Below the pieces are notes generated by a model that worked only from the letters and a program-made list of their open reading frames with translations, was not told where the DNA came from and did not search any database. Source: Lachnospiraceae bacterium (GTDB lineage Bacteria > Bacillota > Clostridia > Lachnospirales > Lachnospiraceae). Taken from it: a DNA stretch of 64,000 bases. The translations under genes and the position numbers were made by a program. The stretch's first letter is position 1; the number at the start of each line of letters is the position of its first letter. Below are positions 60,958 through 64,000 of this stretch, piece by piece. The stretch is taken from the NCBI GenBank assembly GCA_900751995.1, contig CAADTP010000023.1:1-64000 (forward strand). The letters run 5' to 3'.

Positions 60958-62144
60958 AGTCTGATTCCTGCCCGTTTCATTTTTTCACAATGCAAAAGTT
61001 CTCCGGTTTTTACAAGTCCCTTTCCTTCTTCCCAGCGATACAGCGGCCTGGTCTGGATCTCTCCGTTTTCAAATCCACATACTTCTGTGATTTCCAACAG
61101 CTTTCTGCTTTTATCCCGCATACGCCCGAGATGTACCAGAATGTCTACCCCGGAAGCGATCTGCCTTCGGATTGCTTCCAGAGGAAGATCGATCCCCATC
61201 AATGTCATCGTTTCAATTCTGGAAAGCATATCCTGACTGCTGTTTGCATGAAGTGTTGAAAGGCTTCCATCATGTCCCGTATTCAGGCTCTGCAGCATAT
61301 CCACTGCCTCTCCTCCACGGACTTCCCCTACAATTATCCTGTCCGGCCTCATTCGAAGGGCTGACCGGATCAGATCTCGGATCGTTACTGACACCGCGCC
61401 CGCCATATTGGCCATTTTTGCCTCCAGACATACCAGGTTATCAATTCCCCGGATCTTAAGCTCCGCATTATCTTCAATGGTGATCAGGCGCTCATCTTTT
61501 GGAATATATTCTGTAACAGCTCCAAGGAATGTTGTTTTTCCACTGCCTGTACCTCCACCGATCACAATAGAATATCTTGCCTGAACAAGTTTTTTTAAAA
61601 ACTGTGCACATTCTTCGGTGATGCTTCCAAAAGCGATCAGTTTTTCCATTGTGATAGGATCATCCGGAAAACGACGGATCGTCAGGATCGGACCATTCAG
61701 AGCAACCGGATAAACCACTGCATTCACACGTGCTCCGTTTTCCAGCCTTGCATCTACAATGGGCATGGACTCGTTGACAACCCGATTACAGCGCCCTACG
61801 ATCTGCTGGATCACATCCTCCAGCTTCTCTTCTGACGTGAAGACCTTATTCCATCTGGTCAGTTTTCCTCCACGTTCCACAAAAATATGATCCGGACCAT
61901 TTACCATGATCTCCGTAACACTTTCATCATCGATCAGTTCCTGCAGAACATCCAGCTTGCGCACAGAACAGAACAGCTCCTGTCTGAGCTCTACTTTCTC
62001 CTTCAGTGAAAGAAACAGTTCCCTTGCCTGAGTTAATATCAGTTCATCGATCACCCCCAGGATCTCATCATCGGACAGCTCTCTGGAAACATCCAGCTGT
62101 TCCATGAGCAGATCATACATTTCCCGGAATTTTTCTCTGTTCAT
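60954..62144 (-). CDS. cpaF: Tad/CpaF-type secretion ATPase
   Basis: 396 residues. N-terminal domain (DVSRELSDDEILGVIDEL, SVTEIMVNGPDHIFVERGG), Walker A IGGGTGSGKTTFLGA (about 200), the Asp box region RLITIEDNAELKI, Walker B RIIVGEVRGGEAVDML and the TLHANSSQDML His box. It powers pilus assembly (TadA in Aggregatibacter, CpaF in Caulobacter). Confidence 0.96.
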   Translation of the reverse strand: MNREKFREMYDLLMEQLDVSRELSDDEILGVIDELILTQARELFLSLKEKVELRQELFCSVRKLDVLQELIDDESVTEIMVNGPDHIFVERGGKLTRWNKVFTSEEKLEDVIQQIVGRCNRVVNESMPIVDARLENGARVNAVVYPVALNGPILTIRRFPDDPITMEKLIAFGSITEECAQFLKKLVQARYSIVIGGGTGSGKTTFLGAVTEYIPKDERLITIEDNAELKIRGIDNLVCLEAKMANMAGAVSVTIRDLIRSALRMRPDRIIVGEVRGGEAVDMLQSLNTGHDGSLSTLHANSSQDMLSRIETMTLMGIDLPLEAIRRQIASGVDILVHLGRMRDKSRKLLEITEVCGFENGEIQTRPLYRWEEGKGLVKTGELLHCEKMKRAGIRL

Positions 62145-63154
62145 GACCGCTCCTTTCTCAAAAGTTCACGGATATAATCTCCCAGTTCACTCCAGACCAG
62201 CTGTTCTACGTAAGCGTCAGAAGAGATCCTATCCATATGAAAGGGCAGATGCACCTTTTCTGTTTTTTCCAGGATCTTTTCTTTATTCCAGATACGCAGA
62301 AGATTTTCAAATTGTGTCACCTTACAGACAGAAAGTGTGTCATTCAAAACCGGCATATAGATTTTTCTGCACATTTCCAGAAGCCGGAAATCCTCATCTC
62401 CATTTTCTCCCATATCCAGGATCAGCACTTCATAGGAACTGTGAAGTACGATCTCCTGCAACAGCCGCTCCCAGTCTTCCCAGTCCACAGTCCGGATATC
62501 TGAAGGTGTTCTTACAGGCGGTATAAAATCCAGATTGTTTACTGTCTGGATCATTCCGTTCATTCTATGGATCAGATTTTCATTTCCCTGGCGAACATAA
62601 TAAAACAGATCACTCAGATTAGCCGGAAATTTTTTCCCAAGAAGTTCTTCAAAACCAGAATAGGATTCCAGATTCAGATAAAGAACGGCACGTTCTTTCG
62701 CCAGTATCTGTCCCAGCGCAAGTGCAAAGGATGTCTTCAGACATCTGCCCAGAGGAGAAAAAATACCGATGATCTCCATTGTCTTTTTCAACACAGGAAA
62801 AGTTACCGGATCAAGAGACTTCTCTTCTCCATAGCAGGCCATCACCTCCCTTATCACATCTGAGGAAGATTGATATTTATACACACTTGAATACTGATCC
62901 AGTTCCGGAGGATGCACACCCTCTGAAAGAATGATGATCTTTCCGATACCAAGGTCACGGACTTCTTTTCGCATTGCTTTATCGGAAATCAGCAGCAACT
63001 CAATATGATTTTCTTTTCCGTAGGCAATGAGACTTTCCGCCGTGGTAAATGCCTGGATCTCAAACGGAAGATTCTTTTTCTGGTTCAGATAATCCATAAA
63101 ATTGAAAGCATAATCCACCTCCAGATCACAGACTGCAAATATGTTTTTCTTCAA
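62141..63154 (-). CDS. TadZ/CpaE-like protein with altered P-loop
   Basis: 337 residues. The first 110 are a receiver-like domain without the phosphoacceptor Asp; then an MinD/ParA-like ATPase domain whose P-loop reads FSPLGRCLKTS, lacking the first Lys and Gly of the normal KGGxGKT, so nucleotide use may be different or lost. TadZ places the pilus machine at a site in the cell. It overlaps its neighbours by four bases on both sides. Confidence 0.85.
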   Translation of the reverse strand: MKKNIFAVCDLEVDYAFNFMDYLNQKKNLPFEIQAFTTAESLIAYGKENHIELLLISDKAMRKEVRDLGIGKIIILSEGVHPPELDQYSSVYKYQSSSDVIREVMACYGEEKSLDPVTFPVLKKTMEIIGIFSPLGRCLKTSFALALGQILAKERAVLYLNLESYSGFEELLGKKFPANLSDLFYYVRQGNENLIHRMNGMIQTVNNLDFIPPVRTPSDIRTVDWEDWERLLQEIVLHSSYEVLILDMGENGDEDFRLLEMCRKIYMPVLNDTLSVCKVTQFENLLRIWNKEKILEKTEKVHLPFHMDRISSDAYVEQLVWSELGDYIRELLRKERS

Positions 63155-63663
63155 TACACACCTCCTGCATAAAGCACCGCACTCAAAAATATGGGTACCG
63201 TAAAATGAAAGTTCTCCGGAAAGCTCATCCCCTTTCTGTAATAAGGACGTATCTCACCGGTACAGTAAAACTCATTCATATACTGATATAAATAAAGGAA
63301 TCGTCGGCGGATACCGCCTGTAGAAATAAGAATTGCCAGAGAAATGCCTGCACCTGCAAGCAGAGAATAAACAATACATTCCATAACTGTCCGCGGCCCC
63401 ATGATCCCGCCAAGTGCGCACAGAAGCTTGATATCTCCGGCGCCGATCATATGGAATATAAAAAGGATTCCCAAAAGAAGCACCGGCACGGCCACTCCTG
63501 CCAAAAAGATCACTCCACCTTTCGGCCCGTTTTCTGTAATCTGGATCAGGAAACCGATCATAAAAGAAAAAAGGATCCATCCATTGTCTACAGATGCATC
63601 TTTAAGATCCATCCAGACCGCCATCGCAGATATCACCACGGATAATTCTCCATAAAGAAACAT
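63151..63663 (-). CDS. Prepilin peptidase, A24 family (first copy)
   Basis: 170 residues with six predicted membrane helices. Catalytic aspartates Asp19 (VWMDLKDASV) and Asp77 (IGAGDIKLL). It is longer than the second copy by a C-terminal extension with YLYQYMNEFYCTGEIRPYYRK. It starts the operon. The upstream region (63664-63776) has AGGAAAGGGGG before the ATG but no strong promoter boxes; weak TTATCA/TATATT sequences are seen. Confidence 0.9.
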   Translation of the reverse strand: MFLYGELSVVISAMAVWMDLKDASVDNGWILFSFMIGFLIQITENGPKGGVIFLAGVAVPVLLLGILFIFHMIGAGDIKLLCALGGIMGPRTVMECIVYSLLAGAGISLAILISTGGIRRRFLYLYQYMNEFYCTGEIRPYYRKGMSFPENFHFTVPIFLSAVLYAGGVY

Positions 63664-63776
63664 ACATGCCCCCTTTCCTTCTTAAAATATATGTTTATTC
63701 AGTTATGATAAAAATGGGATTTCCCGCCTGACCTGGCGGTGATCGATACCAGAAGATCTCTGGTGAAATTAATTAT

Positions 63777-63858
63777 AGAATTTCAGGAGCATTTTGTCCA
63801 GCATTTTCGTTCGACAAATTCTGACACGAATTTTGCTGTCATCTGCTCCTGAAATTCT
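63777..63858. other. Perfect 15-bp stem with nested pairing between nagA and the tad operon
   Basis: AGAATTTCAGGAGCA (63777-63791) is exactly complementary to TGCTCCTGAAATTCT (63844-63858). Inside, CAGCA pairs with TGCTG and TTCGT with ACGAA, so the whole block can fold on itself. The plus side continues with TTTTTATTTTTT. It may end nagA transcripts (minus) or be a structured element; two smaller hairpins (CCGCC/GGCGG and ACCAG/CTGGT) precede it at about 63725-63763. Confidence 0.6.
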
Positions 63859-63890
63859 TTTTATTTTTTATCGTTTTATCTTCTATGATC

Positions 63891-64000
63891 CTATCGAATC
63901 TTTACTCCGTCCTTGATCACTGCTTTCAGTTCCAGATCCTGATCCAGCAGTACCACATGAGCTTTTTTACCTGCTTCCAGAGATCCGTACTGTTCTTCCA
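63891..64000 (-). CDS. nagA: N-acetylglucosamine-6-phosphate deacetylase, C-terminal end (partial)
   Basis: The last 35 codons of a gene that enters from the right edge: GSLEAGKKAHVVLLDQD, then LELKAVIKDGVKIR and TAG at 63893-63891. This is the usual C-terminal pattern of NagA (a G-x-L-x-x-G-K-x-A-D/H-x-V-x-L-D turn followed by a VIKxGxxV strand). NagA deacetylates GlcNAc-6-phosphate in amino sugar catabolism. The family call depends on this short end; another amidohydrolase is possible. Confidence 0.75.
   Translation of the reverse strand, partial: EEQYGSLEAGKKAHVVLLDQDLELKAVIKDGVKIR

Noticed and set aside
63664..63776. c-di-GMP riboswitch upstream of the pilus operon
   Set aside because: The conserved core of that riboswitch is not present on the minus strand; only simple hairpins.

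Overview
The window looks like chromosomal DNA of a spore-forming, Gram-positive gut Clostridium of the family Lachnospiraceae (Blautia/Ruminococcus/Dorea type; genus not resolvable from sequence alone). Evidence: moderate GC; sigma-A promoters with 17-bp spacers; AGGAGG-type ribosome sites; the large (Alu-containing) SRP RNA of Firmicutes; SpoVG and a YyaC-like sporulation protein; split transketolase; paired GlgC/GlgD; many secreted Big-2, LysM, InlB-repeat and 3D-domain proteins; and a Gram-positive Tad pilus locus. No insertion sequence, prophage or CRISPR array is visible.

Layout. 1-440: tandem rRNA-type promoters and a leader reading leftward off the edge, then the cvpA terminator. 0.4-3.7 kb: CvpA, a DUF5711 propeller-like protein and a LysM membrane protein that carries a degenerate JAMM/MPN fold. 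3.9-8.3 kb: YyaC-like protein, then a transaldolase-transketolase operon with a LacI-type regulator beside it and AT-rich palindromes between them. 8.4-14.7 kb: recR-ybaB-dnaX, a phosphofructokinase, a secreted protein, the SRP RNA, yqeY and tadA. 15.0-18.1 kb: accessory patch with a GH1 remnant, an NrdG-like radical-SAM activase, a Pro-rich repeat protein, and a candidate type I toxin-antitoxin flanked by a 45-bp duplication of the tRNA-Pro 3' end and terminator. 18.3-25.8 kb: a 1168-aa surface protein, DUF1284-bioY, an isolated PduB-like microcompartment shell protein and a coiled-coil/3D-domain exoprotein. 26-28.8 kb: spoVG, glgD, glgC.

29-34 kb: murC, a DnaA-box cluster, then the dnaD-dnaC-prs operon. 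34-48.8 kb: YhaN/YhaO-type DNA repair pair, asnS, an SGNH surface hydrolase, class II galT, a membrane propeller protein, a methyltransferase, mtnN, a TSCPD protein and a beta-CASP nuclease. 49-53.6 kb: DUF6147 exoprotein, a putative anti-sigma factor, murG, a sigma factor, HIT protein and a soluble histidine kinase. 53.5-63.7 kb: one tightly packed leftward operon for a Tad/Flp pilus (two prepilin peptidases, TadZ-, TadA-, TadB- and TadC-like proteins, Flp pilin, TadE/TadG-like pseudopilins, an FHA protein and probably a rhomboid protease). The right edge holds the 3' end of nagA.

Most genes are on the minus strand, in agreement with the leftward rRNA promoters. The strand bias does not flip across the window, so the DnaA-box cluster is more likely a regulatory or titration site than the chromosomal origin. 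The most noteworthy items are the MPN-LysM protein, the DnaA-box cluster ahead of dnaD-dnaC-prs, the toxin-antitoxin at the tRNA-Pro duplication, and the unusual TadE-like protein with two H-x4-C...C-x2-C modules.
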